Assembly (NCBI RefSeq): GCF_030758415.1
Contig: NZ_CP132334.1
Location: 2,678,001-2,742,000 of the forward strand
Length of the DNA: 64,000 bases
Source: Parvularcula sp. IMCC14364
GTDB lineage: Bacteria > Pseudomonadota > Alphaproteobacteria > Caulobacterales > Parvularculaceae
Direction of reading: 5' to 3'
The translations under genes were made by a program, and so were the position numbers. This document shows positions 16,433 to 26,154 of this stretch, piece by piece; position 1 is the first letter of the stretch; each line of letters opens with the position of its first letter. The notes below the pieces were generated by a model. The model saw nothing but the letters and a program-made list of their open reading frames with translations. It searched no databases and was not told the DNA's origin.

Positions 16433-17299
16433 GTGCCTGACTCCTTGCAGAAACTGGCCCCCGTCAAGGTCAATCTGTGCCTGCATGTGGGCGGTGTAAG
16501 ATCCGATGGCTTGCATGAACTGGCCAGCCTCACTGTGTTTCCTGATTATGGGGACCTGATCACCGTCACCGCCGCCGATGAAATGACGCTTGGCATCACC
16601 GGGCCCTTCGCAGCTCAGCTGGGTGATCTGCCAGCAGAGCAAAACCTGATTCTCAAGGCAGCACGCGCCCTGCAGAAAATGGGGAACACCCGCAAAACTG
16701 CGCATATCAGCCTGGAAAAAAATGTGCCGGCCGCCTCCGGCATTGGCGGGGGCACGTCTGACGCTGCGACAACCCTGTTTCTGCTCCGCCAGCTCTGGCA
16801 TCTCGATCTCAGCGATGCCGCACTGCTGTCACTCGCATTCGGGATTGGCGCAGACGGACCTGTCTGCCTGATGCCCCACCTGTCGGACACCGGCACAGCC
16901 ATCATGACCGGCGCGGGGGAGACCGTAGCGCCCGGCCCGGCACTGCCGCCCTTATGGATATGCCTGGTCAATCCATTGCACGAAGTGCCCACGGGAGAGG
17001 TATTCCGGCGCTTTGATACGCGCAGGCCCGCGCCTGACTTGCCGGTGCTGCCGCGTTTCAGGGATATCAGTAATTTCGGTCAGGAGACACGCAACGACCT
17101 GCACCCCTTTGCAGAACAGCTCTGCCCAGAAATTGCCCCTGTTCTGGCCATGTTGTCGGCACAGTCCGGCGTGATATGGGCGCGCATGTCCGGCAGCGGG
17201 GCGACCTGTTTTGCGTTGTATGAAACGGCTGATGCCGCTATGGCGGCAGCTCAGTCAGCCCGGCGCAACGGCTGGTGGGGGAAAGCAGCAAAGGTGTAA
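16433..17299 (+). CDS. ispE: 4-diphosphocytidyl-2-C-methyl-D-erythritol kinase
   Basis: GHMP-family kinase of the MEP isoprenoid pathway; it phosphorylates the 2-hydroxyl of CDP-methylerythritol. 288 residues. Seen: the N-terminal APVKVNLCLHV with the conserved Lys, the glycine-rich ATP loop PAASGIGGGTSDAA at about 98-111, and MSGSGATCFALY near the C-terminus. The motif usually written GADVP reads GADGP here. GTG start at 16433, 11 bp after the TPR gene. It feeds the prenyl chains used by the polyprenyl synthase and UbiA encoded nearby. Confidence 0.93.
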   Translation: MPDSLQKLAPVKVNLCLHVGGVRSDGLHELASLTVFPDYGDLITVTAADEMTLGITGPFAAQLGDLPAEQNLILKAARALQKMGNTRKTAHISLEKNVPAASGIGGGTSDAATTLFLLRQLWHLDLSDAALLSLAFGIGADGPVCLMPHLSDTGTAIMTGAGETVAPGPALPPLWICLVNPLHEVPTGEVFRRFDTRRPAPDLPVLPRFRDISNFGQETRNDLHPFAEQLCPEIAPVLAMLSAQSGVIWARMSGSGATCFALYETADAAMAAAQSARRNGWWGKAAKV

Positions 17300-17308
17300 A
17301 TCTGACGA

Positions 17309-18397
17309 ATGACTGCCTCGGTAATCAGTAACACAATCATTTTCCTGCGACCGGAGATCTTGGCCGCAGTAATGGCTGCAACCGCGGGCAGTTTTCTTGT
17401 CTGCCGGTTTGCCATCTCCCGATCATGGTTGCAGAACAGGGTTGTCGCCCGCTCAAGTCACAATGTGCCAACCTCCCGTGCTGGCGGCCTTGCCATTATG
17501 GGCGCATTTGTGGCTGTCGCCCTCTGCCTCTCTCTCGTGTCCGGCATACCCGACGCGAATGGGATGGCGCTTGTGATCTTCAGCACGGGAGCTGCGCTTC
17601 TGGGGCTTGCTGATGACCTCTGGTCGCCCAGTCCCCTGATCAAGTTTGCCGGTCAGACTGTACTGGCCATTGCCGCCACGCTTGTTGTTGGCCAGGTCAA
17701 CACACTGCCATTGCCCTTGCTGGGGGCTGTGCCACTTGGGGCATTCGGCTTCCTCATCACCGTCATCTGGATTGTTGCCTTTACCAACGTCTTCAACTTC
17801 ATGGACGGCCTTAACGGGATTGCGGGGGGCTGCGCAGTTGTCGCGCTGCTCGCCATGGCGATCGCCTGTGCTGGTTCCAGTCAGGCGGGTCTGTCTGCCC
17901 TTTGCCTCATCGCCGCCGCAGCAACCTGTGGTTTCCTGTTGCTCAATGTTCCACACGGAAAGATATTTCTGGGGGATACCGGCAGTCACGGGCTCGGGTT
18001 TTTGCTGGCCGTCCTGGCGGTCAGCGCGGGGGGTATTCAAGGCAGTCCCGGGTCGGTTGATGCGGTCTTTCTGCCGATCATCTTTCTACCTTTTATTCTG
18101 GATGTCACGGTCACGCTGGCAAACCGGGCCTTGCGCTGTGAAAAGCTGCACCAGGCCCACAAGGAGCATATTTACCAGCGCCTCAATCAGCGTGGCATGA
18201 GCCATATTCAGGTGGCATCCATTTATGTCGGATTATGCACCATTTCCGCTGTCCTTGCCTTCGTCACGCAACGGCTTGACCCCGGGCTTAAATTTCTCGC
18301 GCCGCTGGCGCTCACCTGCTTCTTTCTCGCAGCAGCGCTTGTTATTCTGTCAGGTAAGAACAGCCTCGAAGAACAGTCAGGACGCGCGGGCGACTGA
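17309..18397 (+). CDS. MraY/WecA-like undecaprenyl-phosphate sugar-1-phosphate transferase
   Basis: Polytopic membrane enzyme of the GT4/WecA family (362 residues, about eleven hydrophobic segments) that links a sugar phosphate to undecaprenyl phosphate, starting polysaccharide synthesis. Diagnostic motifs: HNVPTSRAGGLAI near the N-terminus, LGLADD (Mg2+ aspartates), TNVFNFMDGLNGIAGG, GKIFLGDTGSHGLGF and the basic HKEHIYQRLNQRG loop. The sugar is not predictable. It is 9 bp after ispE and its 3' end overlaps that of the polyprenyl synthase gene on the other strand by 21 bp. Confidence 0.9.
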   Translation: MTASVISNTIIFLRPEILAAVMAATAGSFLVCRFAISRSWLQNRVVARSSHNVPTSRAGGLAIMGAFVAVALCLSLVSGIPDANGMALVIFSTGAALLGLADDLWSPSPLIKFAGQTVLAIAATLVVGQVNTLPLPLLGAVPLGAFGFLITVIWIVAFTNVFNFMDGLNGIAGGCAVVALLAMAIACAGSSQAGLSALCLIAAAATCGFLLLNVPHGKIFLGDTGSHGLGFLLAVLAVSAGGIQGSPGSVDAVFLPIIFLPFILDVTVTLANRALRCEKLHQAHKEHIYQRLNQRGMSHIQVASIYVGLCTISAVLAFVTQRLDPGLKFLAPLALTCFFLAAALVILSGKNSLEEQSGRAGD

Positions 18398-19399
18398 AAG
18401 ATCTGCCAGATCAGCCAGCGCGGTTGTCATTTCGTTGCCGGGTAACTGCCCGAGCGCAGATAACGCATTATCAGCATACTGACGGGCGCAAGCGAGGGTC
18501 CGGCTGATCGTATCATCCCGCTTCATGTAACTCATGGCCGTTTTCAGGTCTTCTTCTGTCTGGCGGGTCTCACCGATTGTACGCTCCCAGAAGGCTTTCT
18601 CTTCTTCATTGCGGGCAGCCGCTATCGCATAGACCACAGGCAGTGTGATTTTGCCCTCGCGGAAATCATCACCAACCGTCTTGCCCAGTGCCTGTTCATT
18701 CCCGGCATAATCAAGCGCATCATCGACCAGTTGATAGGCGATGCCAAGATTGAGCCCGTACTGGCGGAAAGCCTCTTCCTGCGCCTCGCTGGCACCGGCA
18801 ACGACAGCCCCGCCTTGCGCCGCCGCAGCAAACAGCTCTGCTGTTTTGGCTTTCACCACATCCAGATACATCTCAAAGGTGGACGCCGTGTTCTTTTGTG
18901 TCGCCAACTGAAGGACTTCCCCTTCCGCGATAACACACGAGGCCTGTGACAGGATCTGCAGCACTTTCAGGCTGCCCGTCTTGACCATCAGTTCAAAGGA
19001 TCTTGAAAAAAGAAAGTCTCCGACCAGAACACTTTCCTTGTTGCCCCAGACGAGATTGGCCGTCTTCAGGCCGCGGCGCATCTTGCTGGCATCAACAACA
19101 TCATCATGCAAGAGCGTGGCCCCGTGGATCAGTTCCACCGCCGCAGCGAGAGAAATATGATGTGCCCCGTCATAACCGAGGGCCCGCGCCGCCGCGAGCG
19201 TCACAACCGGTCGCAGACGCTTGCCGCCTGCATTGATCAGATGCCCGGCAACCTCCGGGATGATCGTCACGGAAGACTGCATATGATCGAGAATGGTCGT
19301 GTTGACGCGCTCGAGATCGACCGCTGTCAACCCTCGCAGGGCCAGCACCGCCCCGGTAAAGTCGCGATCGCGCTCAATGCTTTTCGCCGGTTCGCCCAC
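18377..19399 (-). CDS. ispB: Polyprenyl diphosphate synthase (octaprenyl/decaprenyl type)
   Basis: Elongates the isoprenoid chain used for the ubiquinone tail. 340 residues. First aspartate-rich motif LLHDDVVD at about 97-103 followed by RRG, second motif QLVDDALDY at about 223-231, and GGKRLRP near residue 58-64. Start GTG at 19399 with AAGGAG six bases upstream. Chain length cannot be fixed from sequence; IspB-like is the best match. It is divergent from the S49 peptidase gene and convergent with the WecA-like gene. Confidence 0.92.
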   Translation of the reverse strand: MGEPAKSIERDRDFTGAVLALRGLTAVDLERVNTTILDHMQSSVTIIPEVAGHLINAGGKRLRPVVTLAAARALGYDGAHHISLAAAVELIHGATLLHDDVVDASKMRRGLKTANLVWGNKESVLVGDFLFSRSFELMVKTGSLKVLQILSQASCVIAEGEVLQLATQKNTASTFEMYLDVVKAKTAELFAAAAQGGAVVAGASEAQEEAFRQYGLNLGIAYQLVDDALDYAGNEQALGKTVGDDFREGKITLPVVYAIAAARNEEEKAFWERTIGETRQTEEDLKTAMSYMKRDDTISRTLACARQYADNALSALGQLPGNEMTTALADLADLSVARAS

Positions 19400-19572
19400 C
19401 GCGAAGCTCCTTCTTCATTCTCATTTGTACATCTTTTCGCAGACAACAATGTCAGGCGCAATAATCGAGATCAATATGCGCCTGTTCCGTGAATATGGCT
19501 GAACAGAACAGAAAGTCACCTGTTTTCAAAGATTTGTTGCAGCCACGCCCGTGCATACCTACATCACCTGTC

Positions 19573-20442
19573 ATGACAAAAATAACCGATATCCCCCGCA
19601 AGATCTGGGATGCGCTACCCTTTACCGGCGCGCCCAAACCCGTCGTTACCCATCTTGAGTTGTCCGGCGTCATTGCCACCTCAAGCCGCACGGGCAAAAG
19701 CCTGAACTTACGGCGCGTGGAAAAGGCGCTGGACGAGGCTTTTGCACCGGGCAATCTGAAGGCGGTCGCCCTCAGCGTGAATTCTCCGGGCGGCTCTCCC
19801 GTTCAATCCCGGCTGATTCTGGACCGCATCCGCCTTCTGGCAAAGGAAAAGGAAATCCCGGTCCTGACTTTTGTCGAAGATGTTGGTGCCTCTGGTGGCT
19901 ATATCCTCGCGATTGCCGGGGATGAAGTCTACGCCGACCCGAGCTCGATTGTTGGCTCAATCGGTGTGATCGGCGGCGGCTTTGGCTTTCCCGAAGCAAT
20001 GAGCAAGCTGGGCATTGAACGGCGTATCTATACTGCCGGTGAAAACAAGAGCCAGCTCGACCCTTTCAAACCGGAAGACCCAGCAGATGTTGAGCGCCAT
20101 CAGGTGCTGATGGATGCCCTGCACGAGATTTTCATTGATCTGGTCAAGGCGCGACGCGGCGACAAACTGACCACGGAAAAGAATATTTTCACCGGAGAAT
20201 ACTGGCACGCGGATGCTGCCCGCAGCTATGGCCTGATTGATGAAATCGGCGATGTGCGCAGCGTGCTCCAGGAGAAATATGGCAAGGATATCAAGATCAA
20301 GCGTATTGAGACAGATGAGCGCAGTCTGATTCAGAAACTGCTTGCCCAACACCCTCAGGCAATGCCGTCCGCACTGGTGAGTGCGGACGAAATCATTGAT
20401 ACGCTGGAAACCCGAACCCAGTGGTCACGGTTCGGGCTGTAG
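19573..20442 (+). CDS. S49 family serine peptidase (SppA/SohB-like)
   Basis: Signal-peptide-peptidase-type protease with a Ser-Lys dyad: Ser at about residue 108 in DVGASGGYILA, and Lys at about 159 in AGENKSQLDPF, 51 residues apart as expected for this family. The N-terminus lacks a clear membrane helix, so it may be cytoplasmic or peripherally bound. I chose ATG 19573 because family homology begins just after it; ATG 19495 and GTG 19489 are in frame and none has a good ribosome site. Confidence 0.88.
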   Translation: MTKITDIPRKIWDALPFTGAPKPVVTHLELSGVIATSSRTGKSLNLRRVEKALDEAFAPGNLKAVALSVNSPGGSPVQSRLILDRIRLLAKEKEIPVLTFVEDVGASGGYILAIAGDEVYADPSSIVGSIGVIGGGFGFPEAMSKLGIERRIYTAGENKSQLDPFKPEDPADVERHQVLMDALHEIFIDLVKARRGDKLTTEKNIFTGEYWHADAARSYGLIDEIGDVRSVLQEKYGKDIKIKRIETDERSLIQKLLAQHPQAMPSALVSADEIIDTLETRTQWSRFGL

Positions 20443-20452
20443 GCCGGCGCTA

Positions 20453-20896
20453 TCAGTCAAGCGGCGGAATGCGCAGCACCTGGCCCGGATAGATTTTGTC
20501 CGGGTCGGACAGGAGTGGTTTATTGGCTTCGAAAATTGCAGGATATTTCATGGCATCGCCATAAAATTCCCTGGCAATCTTTGACAGGGTGTCACCGGAT
20601 TTGACTTCATACATTTTGGCTTCCGGTGCCGCTTCCGCCACTTCGATCCTAGACTCAACCTCTTCAACGCCAGCATTATTGCCTGCCGCAATGATGGCTT
20701 TTTCAGCATCCGCCTGTGTTTTGGCCTTGCCACTGATGACAACCTTACCTTCAGCCTTCTCCTCGACATTGATCTCTTCAACATCAAGTTCCTTGACCTT
20801 GTCGTCTTTAGAGAACTTGTCCTTGATGGCATCAGCAATATTGCCGCCAACATTTCTCAGGGCGTCACCTGCAGCTTTTGGAAATTTGAAAAACAT
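20453..20896 (-). CDS. LysM/BON protein, Kbp (YgaU)-like
   Basis: A 147-residue soluble protein with a BON domain (about residues 35-90, IVISGKAKTQADAEKA region) and a C-terminal LysM domain (about 94-145, MYEVKSGDTLSKIAREFYG ... IYPGQVLRIP). Length and order match E. coli Kbp, a cytoplasmic potassium-binding protein. No signal peptide is visible, which agrees with that. It is convergent with the S49 gene, only 10 bp between stops. Confidence 0.9.
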   Translation of the reverse strand: MFFKFPKAAGDALRNVGGNIADAIKDKFSKDDKVKELDVEEINVEEKAEGKVVISGKAKTQADAEKAIIAAGNNAGVEEVESRIEVAEAAPEAKMYEVKSGDTLSKIAREFYGDAMKYPAIFEANKPLLSDPDKIYPGQVLRIPPLD

Positions 20897-21119
20897 CTGC
20901 TTCTCCTCAATAAGTCGGGCGGCAGTTTTTCCGCGCCCTCACCCTATTCTTCTGGGCCGCTTGCCATAAAACAGCAACTGCCAAGGCCGCGACAGCCCCC
21001 CTTTTGACCGTGCCAGCCGCATGCCGGGCCATTTGTCAGCTTGCCGCAGTTTAATGGCCACCGACTCGCCAAGGGCGGGCAACGGTGTTACTATCCTGCC
21101 AATAAGGAGAAACACCGTC

Positions 21120-21329
21120 ATGTCCGCTATCACCACCATTATTGCCACCGCAGCGGCAACACTTGGTGCCGCCGCAGCCGTGCGTCATGTGCGCAAACGG
21201 ATCGGAAAATTCGAGGACGCGTTGCGCGATGCCAGACGTAAGGCTGAGGGTAAAGTCGACAGTGACGTGCTGGAGTTCGAAAAGAACCCGGAAACAGGGA
21301 CTTACGTTCCGAAAGATGCGCAGGGCTGA
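21120..21329 (+). CDS. Small membrane-anchored protein (69 aa)
   Basis: Unrecognised short protein. Residues 2-22 are an Ala/Thr-rich hydrophobic helix, followed by a strongly basic and acidic helix (VRKRIGKFEDALRDARRKAEG) and a short C-terminal tail with FEKNPETGTYVPKD. AAGGAGAAA is present about 8 nt before the ATG at 21120. The single-helix-plus-charged-tail layout resembles small inner-membrane proteins. The 223-bp gap before it holds no other clear element. Confidence 0.6.
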   Translation: MSAITTIIATAAATLGAAAAVRHVRKRIGKFEDALRDARRKAEGKVDSDVLEFEKNPETGTYVPKDAQG

Positions 21330-21430
21330 CCCGCCCTCACTCTGAAAATTCTCGCGATATTTCTTTTGCACTTGCCGGGCGCGCACTCTAGGTTCGCGCA
21401 ACTACAACAAGCAAAAAGCCATATCCGGGA

Positions 21431-21952
21431 ATGAGTGAAACGCTCCCGCCGATCAGCGGTCGGCAAATCGCCTTTATTGATCTGGAAGCATCCGGCCTTG
21501 GCCCCAAATCCTGGCCAATCGAGGTCGGCTGGGGATTTCATGGCTGGCCTGCACGCTCCATGCTGGTCAAGCCGCACGCCTCGTGGTCATTGGAAGCGTG
21601 GGAAAAAACAGCAGAAGAGCTGCATGGTATCTCGCCGGACATACTGGTCCGGCAGGGCACGGCTGCGCTGGAAGTGGCGCTGGTACTGAATGCAGCCTTT
21701 GCCAATGCCGATGTGTACTCTGATGCCCCGAGTTTTGACGGCTTCTGGCTCTATCGTCTTTATGAAGCTGCCGGCGTGCGGGCCAATTTCCGGCTCAATA
21801 ACATTGCCTCCCTTATCAGCGCTGTCACGGACACCACACCAGAGGACCTGTTTGCGCAGGCAAACGAAACAGAGCCCCATACGCACCGTGCAGAACAGGA
21901 TGTGCGCCAGCTCCAGCTTGTCTACACACTCGCGCTGCAAGAGGCCCGATGA
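21431..21952 (+). CDS. 3'-5' exonuclease-fold protein (DEDDh)
   Basis: A 173-residue RNase T/DnaQ-fold protein. The first motif FIDLEASGLG gives Asp 17 and Glu 19; a second Asp is in SDAPSFDGFWL; the HTHRAEQDVRQL segment near residue 150 gives the His and final Asp. It lacks other domains, so it may trim RNA or DNA on its own. The ATG overlaps nothing upstream; its stop overlaps the start of the hydrolase gene (ATGA at 21949-21952), implying coupled translation. Confidence 0.85.
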   Translation: MSETLPPISGRQIAFIDLEASGLGPKSWPIEVGWGFHGWPARSMLVKPHASWSLEAWEKTAEELHGISPDILVRQGTAALEVALVLNAAFANADVYSDAPSFDGFWLYRLYEAAGVRANFRLNNIASLISAVTDTTPEDLFAQANETEPHTHRAEQDVRQLQLVYTLALQEAR

Positions 21953-22848
21953 GCAATCCGGCAAACAAGGCACCAACCCATGAGCACGCGGCGCTGGCTG
22001 GCCGCGGCGGCACCCTGGCTTTACGCCGCTGGGAAAATCCGGCAAATTCCCCGCTGCTGTTCGTGCACGCCACCGGCATGTGTGCCAGTGTCTACAAGCA
22101 GTTTCTGACACCCCTGGCAGAAGACTATGATATCACTGCGCCGGACATGCGGGGCCACGGGCGCACCAGCCTCCCGGCAGATCCGTCAACGTTGCGTAAC
22201 TGGCACATCTATGCCGAAGATCTGGAACAATATCTTCTCTCCTTGCCACAACCAAAAGATGGCTGGCGTCTGATGGGTCACTCAATGGGCGCCGCGACAA
22301 GCCTGCTGGTGGCGGCGCGCGGCAAGGTTCGGGTTACCCGCCTTGTGCTGATTGAGCCGGTGATCATTCCGGACTGGACAAGATGGATCGCCATGTCGCC
22401 CCTGCAACCTGTGTTGCGCAAGATGTTTCCGATTGCCAAGCAGGCCGCGCAGCGCCGCGCCACCTGGCCGGACAGAACAACTGCACTTGAGACCTATGGG
22501 CGCAAGGGATTTTTCAGGCGCTGGGCACCTGGCGTACTGGAAGACTATCTCGAAGATGGCCTGCAGACGCAGGAGGATGAAATGCGCCTGTCCTGCGCCC
22601 CCGCCTGGGAGAGCGCCACCTTTGCCGCACAGGGCCAGAATGTCTGGTCTGCCTTCGACACAGTGCAGGGGAGCGCTACACAGGTGCATGTGTTTATCGC
22701 CGAGCATGAGTCCACCGTCATGGCACAAGCCCGCGACAGGCTGGCAGCAAGAGGTATCAACACTACCTTCCTGCCGGACAGCAGTCATCTGGTGCCGATG
22801 GAGAAACCGGACAGGCTGGCCACGCTTGTCGCAAAGCAGCTTGCCTGA
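21949..22848 (+). CDS. Alpha/beta hydrolase
   Basis: A 299-residue cytosolic hydrolase. Visible are the oxyanion region LLFVHATGM, the DMRGHGRTS segment, the nucleophile elbow GHSMGAA at about 106-112, and the C-terminal His in DSSHLVPMEKPD. The substrate is not predictable; esterase, lactonase or C-C hydrolase are all possible. It overlaps the exonuclease gene by 4 bp. Confidence 0.88.
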   Translation: MSNPANKAPTHEHAALAGRGGTLALRRWENPANSPLLFVHATGMCASVYKQFLTPLAEDYDITAPDMRGHGRTSLPADPSTLRNWHIYAEDLEQYLLSLPQPKDGWRLMGHSMGAATSLLVAARGKVRVTRLVLIEPVIIPDWTRWIAMSPLQPVLRKMFPIAKQAAQRRATWPDRTTALETYGRKGFFRRWAPGVLEDYLEDGLQTQEDEMRLSCAPAWESATFAAQGQNVWSAFDTVQGSATQVHVFIAEHESTVMAQARDRLAARGINTTFLPDSSHLVPMEKPDRLATLVAKQLA

Positions 22849-22975
22849 GTATTTCAGGCCTGACCAGTATGGGTCAAAAGATCGATAAACAGTTGGACGC
22901 GGGTATGCTTTTTGCTATGAGACTGCTTCAGATAAGAAATGGCTGAAAATTATCAGCATTATGGAGAAACGAAAA

Positions 22976-23776
22976 ATGAGCGAAGTGCCACCAGTGGCTG
23001 ACACCCCACAGATTGAAGGCAAAATGTTCCTGTTCCGCAAACCGGAACTGCTGACCAAAGAATCACATGGATCGCTTGGCGTGAAGCGCCCTGACCGGCC
23101 TTTCGCTTTCTGTGAAGGCGTGCGTGCTGTGCCCCTGACCATCTCGGAAATTGCGCTGGCGCAAAAGCACTACCCGATCATTTTCGCTGATGAGAAAAAC
23201 CCGATGCCAATGGCCGTTGTTGGCCTGATCGACGACATCAACCTGTTTGTCGATGACAAGGGTGAGTGGGAACAGAATTGCTACATTCCCGGCTATATTC
23301 GTCGCTATCCTTTCGCGCTGGCCAGTGACCAGAATTCTGACCGCATGGCAATCGTCGTGGATGTCGAATATGAGGGCATCACCAAGAAACCTGATGCCAA
23401 GTTTTTTAACAAGGATGAGCCATCCGACGAAACCAAGCGCGTCATGGAATACTGCTCCAATTACGAGCGCGACCGTTTGACCACACAACAATTTGCCAAG
23501 ACGCTGGCAGAATATGATCTGCTGGCCACACAGGTTGCACAGTTCACGCCTGAAGGCAGTGACCCACAGCCCTTCGCACAATATATCGGTGTTGAAGAGA
23601 AACGCCTGACAGACATGGCAGATGAGCAGTTCATCGAGCTGCGCAAATCCAACATTCTGCCGATCCTCTATGCGCAACTGATGTCCATGGCCAACTGGCG
23701 CACAATCATGGACCGCCGTGTACGCCGCCATGATCTCAAGCCTGATCAAATCCTGAAGCCACTGACCAAACAGTAG
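22976..23776 (+). CDS. SapC family protein
   Basis: A 266-residue protein matching the SapC family, named for an S-layer-associated gene of Campylobacter but also frequent in alphaproteobacteria near outer-membrane receptor genes. Characteristic stretches are HYPIIFADEKNPMPMAVVGL, CYIPGYIRRYPFAL and the FNKDEPSDETKRV region. No signal peptide. The ATG at 22976 has GGAG nine bases upstream; ATG 22961 is also in frame. A terminator follows at 23803. Its exact function is unknown. Confidence 0.85.
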   Translation: MSEVPPVADTPQIEGKMFLFRKPELLTKESHGSLGVKRPDRPFAFCEGVRAVPLTISEIALAQKHYPIIFADEKNPMPMAVVGLIDDINLFVDDKGEWEQNCYIPGYIRRYPFALASDQNSDRMAIVVDVEYEGITKKPDAKFFNKDEPSDETKRVMEYCSNYERDRLTTQQFAKTLAEYDLLATQVAQFTPEGSDPQPFAQYIGVEEKRLTDMADEQFIELRKSNILPILYAQLMSMANWRTIMDRRVRRHDLKPDQILKPLTKQ

Positions 23777-23802
23777 ATTGCATCAGCTTTCACAATAATC
23801 AG

Positions 23803-23831
23803 GCCGCGCCTTTCACGGGCGCGGCTTTTTT
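23803..23831 (+). terminator. Rho-independent terminator after the SapC gene
   Basis: Stem GCCGCGCC (23803-23810) with GGCGCGGC (23818-23825), followed by six T. Confidence 0.9.
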
Positions 23832-23924
23832 CATGTCATAACAACACTGCGAGGCAGATTAGCGGGCTATGGTCTTATCCGTCAGGATGGGCCAAATAGC
23901 CTTGCAATCAAATTGGGTAATGCC

Positions 23925-26126
23925 ATGCAGCGTATTTCGGTTTTCTTCGCTTTTGTGTTCGTCGCCATATCACTGGCCTTCTCGCCGACGGCGCGGGCGC
24001 AGGCCGTTTCCAGCGAAGTGACGACCGGCAATGCTGTCAGTCAGTTTTTCAGTGCCAAGGCAGGCATTGCGCCCGGCGAGACCATTCTGGTCGGCTTCCA
24101 CCAGAAACTGCGCGATGGCTGGCACGTCTATTGGGTAAACCCCGGTGAATCCGGTCTGCCGCTTGATCTGCGCTGGACCACACCGGCGGGCTTCAGCACC
24201 AGCGACCCACTCTACCCGTTGCCACATCGTCTGCCGCTCGAAACACTTGTCAATTATGGCCATGAAGGCGAGCCGACATTTCTGGTCGAGCTGACCGCCC
24301 CACCGGAGGCGGTTCCCGGCACGAATGCTGATTTCAGCATCAAGGCCACCTGGCTGATCTGCGCCGACATCTGCATCCCGGAGAGTGGTGATTTCACCTT
24401 GAGCATTCCGGTTGTTGCCGAGCCGGCTGGACCGGACCCGCAGGGCTTCCCCGTCATCGAGAATGCCAAACTGGACCAGCCGGTCGAGGCCGACTTTGAA
24501 GCCGGCTTCTTCGACTTCAACGGGAGACCTGTTTTACATCTGGATACAGATCAGTTCGATGATTCAAGCGACATTCACTATTTCCCTTTTGTCGTCGACA
24601 TGGTGGACGCTTCGGGACCGGAAGATGTGGCCGCCACCGGCAATGGGCTGAGCATCGTTTTTGACGCGGGCTTCATGTATGATCCGGCAGAAACAAAAAG
24701 TCTTGATGGTGTGCTGACAGTCGGCAAGGGGCGCGCCATTCGTGGATATACCATATCAGCGCCCCAGCGTGACACCCCGGAAGACGCCGCGCAAAGACTG
24801 GGCTCTTTATCGCCTGCTTCTACGGACCAGGCAGCAGACCACGCTTCAGACCAGGTGGGCATACCTGCAAACAATGCCTCCTCAGCGCCTGAGGCAGGCC
24901 TGATCGGCATTCTCTGGCTCGCTTTCCTTGGCGGTATCATTCTCAACATCATGCCATGCGTGTTTCCTGTTGTTTTCCTGAAAGCTGCACATCTGGCCAA
25001 GGCGGCGCATGAGGAGCGGGCAACAATCCGCTTACAGGGTCTTCTGTACACGGCTGGTGTACTCGTGACCTTCCTGATACTGGCAGGGATACTGATTGCC
25101 CTGCGTGCCGGAGGCGAGCAGGTCGGCTGGGGCTTCCACCTCCAGTCACCGCTGGTGATTTCAGCCTTTGCCGTGGTGATCTTCCTTGTGGGCCTCAACC
25201 TTGCCGGCCTTTTCGAGATTGGCACCAGCCTGCAGGGGGTTGGCAGCAATCTTGCCGGAAAAGGCGGCAATGCCGGGGCATTCTTTACCGGCCTTCTCGC
25301 GGTGGCTGTCGCGGCGCCATGTATCGGGCCATTCCTCGGCGTACCGGTTGGCTTTGCCCTTGTGCAACCGGCAGCGGTTGGCCTTGCCGTTTTTGCGGTC
25401 ATGGGCCTCGGCCTGGCCCTGCCCTATCTGCTCATTTCGCTGGTGCCGGGCCTTGCCCGCCTGTTGCCCAAACCCGGTGCCTGGATGGAGACATTCAAGC
25501 AGGTACTCTCTTTTGCCATGTTTGCGACCCTGATCTGGCTGATCTGGACATTGACCCTGCAGGCCGGACCGGATGGGCTCGTCCTGTTACTGATTGCCCT
25601 GTTGCTGGTCGCCTTCGCCGCCTGGGCCTTTGGCCGCAGCCAGAAACCATCTGGCGGCTGGGTTTCGCGTGGCCTGGCCATTATGGCCCTCATAGGCAGC
25701 GCCTTTGTGATCAGCGGCATTGAACCGCAAAAACAGACTGCCCTCAGCGCCAGCTCTGCCCCTGGCGAAGGTGACGTCAGCGAATTGCCGACAGCAATTT
25801 TCAGCCCGGCAACGCTGAACGACTACCGTACTGCCGGCACGCCTGTATTTATTGACTTTACCGCTGCATGGTGTGTCACCTGTCAGTTCAACAAACAGCG
25901 CGTGCTGACCCAGAAACCTGTGGTCGAGGCCTTTCATGAAAAAGGTGTCATCTACATGGTCGCTGACTGGACGTTACAGGACCCGGAAATAACCCAAGCC
26001 CTTGAAGAACAAGGCAGATCCGGCGTGCCGCTATATCTTTTCTATGCCCCCGGCGCAGACCAGCCGGTCGTGCTCCCGCAAATGTTATCAATCAAGTTGA
26101 TGCTGGAAACATTTGCCAGCCTATAA
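23925..26126 (+). CDS. DsbD/ScsB-like thiol:disulfide interchange protein
   Basis: Carries reducing power from cytosolic thioredoxin across the inner membrane to periplasmic partners. 733 residues. Signal peptide to about residue 26 (TARAQA); periplasmic N-terminal domain to about 300 with a Cys pair (LICADICIPES); central membrane domain with the two redox cysteines in NIMPCVFPVVF and AVAAPCIGPFLG; C-terminal thioredoxin domain with AAWCVTCQFNK. The large N-terminal domain resembles ScsB more than DsbD. ATG 23925 chosen; a TTG four codons earlier is possible. The redoxin gene follows 28 bp downstream and may be a client. Confidence 0.9.
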   Translation: MQRISVFFAFVFVAISLAFSPTARAQAVSSEVTTGNAVSQFFSAKAGIAPGETILVGFHQKLRDGWHVYWVNPGESGLPLDLRWTTPAGFSTSDPLYPLPHRLPLETLVNYGHEGEPTFLVELTAPPEAVPGTNADFSIKATWLICADICIPESGDFTLSIPVVAEPAGPDPQGFPVIENAKLDQPVEADFEAGFFDFNGRPVLHLDTDQFDDSSDIHYFPFVVDMVDASGPEDVAATGNGLSIVFDAGFMYDPAETKSLDGVLTVGKGRAIRGYTISAPQRDTPEDAAQRLGSLSPASTDQAADHASDQVGIPANNASSAPEAGLIGILWLAFLGGIILNIMPCVFPVVFLKAAHLAKAAHEERATIRLQGLLYTAGVLVTFLILAGILIALRAGGEQVGWGFHLQSPLVISAFAVVIFLVGLNLAGLFEIGTSLQGVGSNLAGKGGNAGAFFTGLLAVAVAAPCIGPFLGVPVGFALVQPAAVGLAVFAVMGLGLALPYLLISLVPGLARLLPKPGAWMETFKQVLSFAMFATLIWLIWTLTLQAGPDGLVLLLIALLLVAFAAWAFGRSQKPSGGWVSRGLAIMALIGSAFVISGIEPQKQTALSASSAPGEGDVSELPTAIFSPATLNDYRTAGTPVFIDFTAAWCVTCQFNKQRVLTQKPVVEAFHEKGVIYMVADWTLQDPEITQALEEQGRSGVPLYLFYAPGADQPVVLPQMLSIKLMLETFASL

Positions 26127-26154
26127 TGCAGTATTACAACATCAGGAGTTTCTC

